A DNA stretch of 14,695 nucleotides, taken from the NCBI GenBank assembly GCA_002311915.1, contig DCAF01000001.1:1-14695 (forward strand), given 5' to 3'. The notes under the pieces are model-generated. The model had not been told where the DNA came from and made no database searches. It was given only the letters and a program-made list of their open reading frames with translations. The DNA is from Sulfurovum sp. UBA1140. Its GTDB lineage: Bacteria > Campylobacterota > Campylobacteria > Campylobacterales > Sulfurovaceae. Each line of letters starts with the position of its first letter. The first letter of the stretch is position 1. Positions 13,859 to 14,695 of this stretch are shown piece by piece. A program made the translations under genes and the position numbers.

Positions 13859-14521
13859 ATGAAAAAATCTGCATTTACACTTATTGAACTTGTTTTTGTT
13901 ATTATTGTTTTAGGTATTCTAGCCTCTTTGGCGATGGGGCGTATGGAGCGTGATTTAAGACAAGAAGCTTCAGAGACAATTCTTTCACATATTAGATTGG
14001 CACAGCAGTTGGCTTTGAGGGATAATAAGCATCGTAGTGATAATGATGGAAGATGGCAAAGGGCTTATTGGCAATTTGGTTTTAGAGCCTGTGGGACAGA
14101 TGTTGCATATAGAGTAGGCTCAGATATAAGTCTTGGTGGAAATGGTGTTAATGGAATTGATTCTACAGAGGCGGCGATTGACCCTATTGATGGAAGATAT
14201 TTGCGTACAGCAAGTTGTTCTGAAAATGCAACTGATGAGAGTCCATCCGTATTAATTACAAAAAAATATGGTATTTTGAACAGTGGTGTAGTAAATTCAG
14301 GAGGTTGTACGGGTAGAGGGATAGCTTTTGATTATCTTGGTCGTCCACATACTAATCAAACTTATAATAATCCTGATTTTTCTCACATTATAACAGAGGA
14401 TTGTAATTTTACATTTACTATGCAGACAGACCAAGACGGTGATGGAAACAGTGATACTTTTACAATTACTATTGAGGCAGAAACAGGACACTCATTTATT
14501 GTGGGTCAAGAAAACTCATAG
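13859..14521 (+). CDS. Type II secretion / type IV pilus-like pseudopilin
   Basis: A 220-residue prepilin-like protein. The N-terminus MKKSA-FTLIELVFVIIVLG has the prepilin peptidase site between Ala5 and Phe6, with glutamate at mature position 5 and a hydrophobic helix to about residue 27. The -1 residue is alanine rather than the classical glycine, a form I recall from other Campylobacterota. The globular part has four cysteines (78, 120, 150, 182) that could form two disulfides and, near the C-terminus, an acidic loop DQDGDGNSD (191-199) matching the DxDxDGxxD calcium-binding pattern. Length exceeds typical GspG and is nearer GspH/GspJ-type minor pseudopilins. No other secretion or pilus gene is in view, so whether it serves type II secretion, DNA uptake or a pilus cannot be decided. 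It has its own promoter after rnpB. Confidence 0.85.
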   Translation: MKKSAFTLIELVFVIIVLGILASLAMGRMERDLRQEASETILSHIRLAQQLALRDNKHRSDNDGRWQRAYWQFGFRACGTDVAYRVGSDISLGGNGVNGIDSTEAAIDPIDGRYLRTASCSENATDESPSVLITKKYGILNSGVVNSGGCTGRGIAFDYLGRPHTNQTYNNPDFSHIITEDCNFTFTMQTDQDGDGNSDTFTITIEAETGHSFIVGQENS

Positions 14522-14655
14522 TAGTTTACTTCTTTATTTATAGTAAGTAAAAAGTTCAAAATTGTGTAAAATTAGTGTAATAAATTTATTTGTATATAAG
14601 AAATGAGTAAAAATATTAAAGATTAAAATTCTTTTCATCTTTTTACATAAAACCC
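14522..14655. other. AT-rich intergenic stretch before the right-edge promoter
   Basis: No gene or tRNA is seen. It contains a 7-bp inverted repeat TTTACTT/AAGTAAA (14525-14531 and 14545-14551, 13-base loop) just after the pseudopilin stop, without a T-run on the plus strand, so it is a poor terminator. It also contains two GTGTAA units 11 bases apart (14564-14569 and 14575-14580). A/T tracts directly upstream of the promoter could act as an UP element. Confidence 0.4.
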
Positions 14656-14684
14656 TTGACAACCAATATAAATTTGTCTATAAT
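14656..14684 (+). promoter_or_regulatory. Full-consensus sigma-70 promoter reading out of the window
   Basis: TTGACA (14656-14661), exactly 17 bases, then TATAAT (14679-14684): perfect in both boxes and the only such promoter in the window. It is followed by a GC-rich discriminator ACGCGTCC, the pattern of stringently controlled stable-RNA promoters. The start of transcription would be near 14691. The product lies outside the window; an rRNA or tRNA operon is the likely guess. Confidence 0.8.
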
Positions 14685-14695
14685 ACGCGTCCAAG

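Noticed and set aside
14525..14551. Terminator after the pseudopilin gene
   Set aside because: The 7-bp inverted repeat is all A/T except one pair, has a 13-base loop and no T-run on the plus strand.
1..14695. CRISPR array, insertion sequence, prophage or toxin-antitoxin system
   Set aside because: No regularly spaced repeats, transposase, integrase, phage or paired small toxin genes were seen; the gene content is mostly housekeeping.

Overview
The window is an AT-rich bacterial chromosome segment, densely packed with short intergenic gaps. The genes point to Campylobacterota (the former Epsilonproteobacteria), most likely a free-living Sulfurimonas/Sulfurovum-like organism. Reasons are a UvrD-type helicase followed directly by truB and ubiE followed by xseA (both pairs are, from memory, also neighbours in Campylobacter), a Csd3/Pgp3-like M23 peptidase, a VKOR-thioredoxin fusion, a recognisable bacterial RNase P RNA, and promoters that mostly show a good TATAAT -10 but no clear -35. 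This taxonomic call is inference from remembered gene order and protein style, not from a search.

Layout. At the left edge (minus strand) the first 30 codons of truB follow a complete UvrD/PcrA-like helicase gene. A divergent LysR-family regulator gene (plus) meets, with a 2-nt gap, a minus-strand cluster read in the order pyrC, cysK, pabC-like, SspB-like. The last three genes overlap by 8 and 10 nt and are probably translationally coupled. Divergent from pyrC is ubiE followed by xseA (plus). These converge on an M23 peptidase gene (minus). Next come three minus-strand genes: a VKOR-thioredoxin fusion, then a membrane-fusion-protein-like adaptor overlapping by one nucleotide a single-subunit molybdopterin oxidoreductase. 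The right end (plus) holds rnpB, a type II pseudopilin gene, and at the very edge a consensus -35/-10 promoter reading out of the window.

Most of this is housekeeping: DNA repair (helicase, Exo VII large subunit), pyrimidine, cysteine, folate and menaquinone synthesis, wall remodelling, disulfide formation and tRNA processing. Three observations go beyond that. First, two related inverted-repeat elements lie in the pyrC-cysK gap (50 nt) and the ubiE-xseA gap (75 nt); their shared hairpin differs by two compensatory base-pair changes, which suggests a conserved folded element. Second, the small protein at the end of the pyrC-cysK-pabC cluster resembles the ClpXP adaptor SspB in layout. Third, the adaptor-molybdoenzyme pair is an unusual coupling, preceded by a perfect 8-2-8 palindrome covering its -10 box. 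I saw no CRISPR array, insertion sequence, integrase, phage gene or tRNA.
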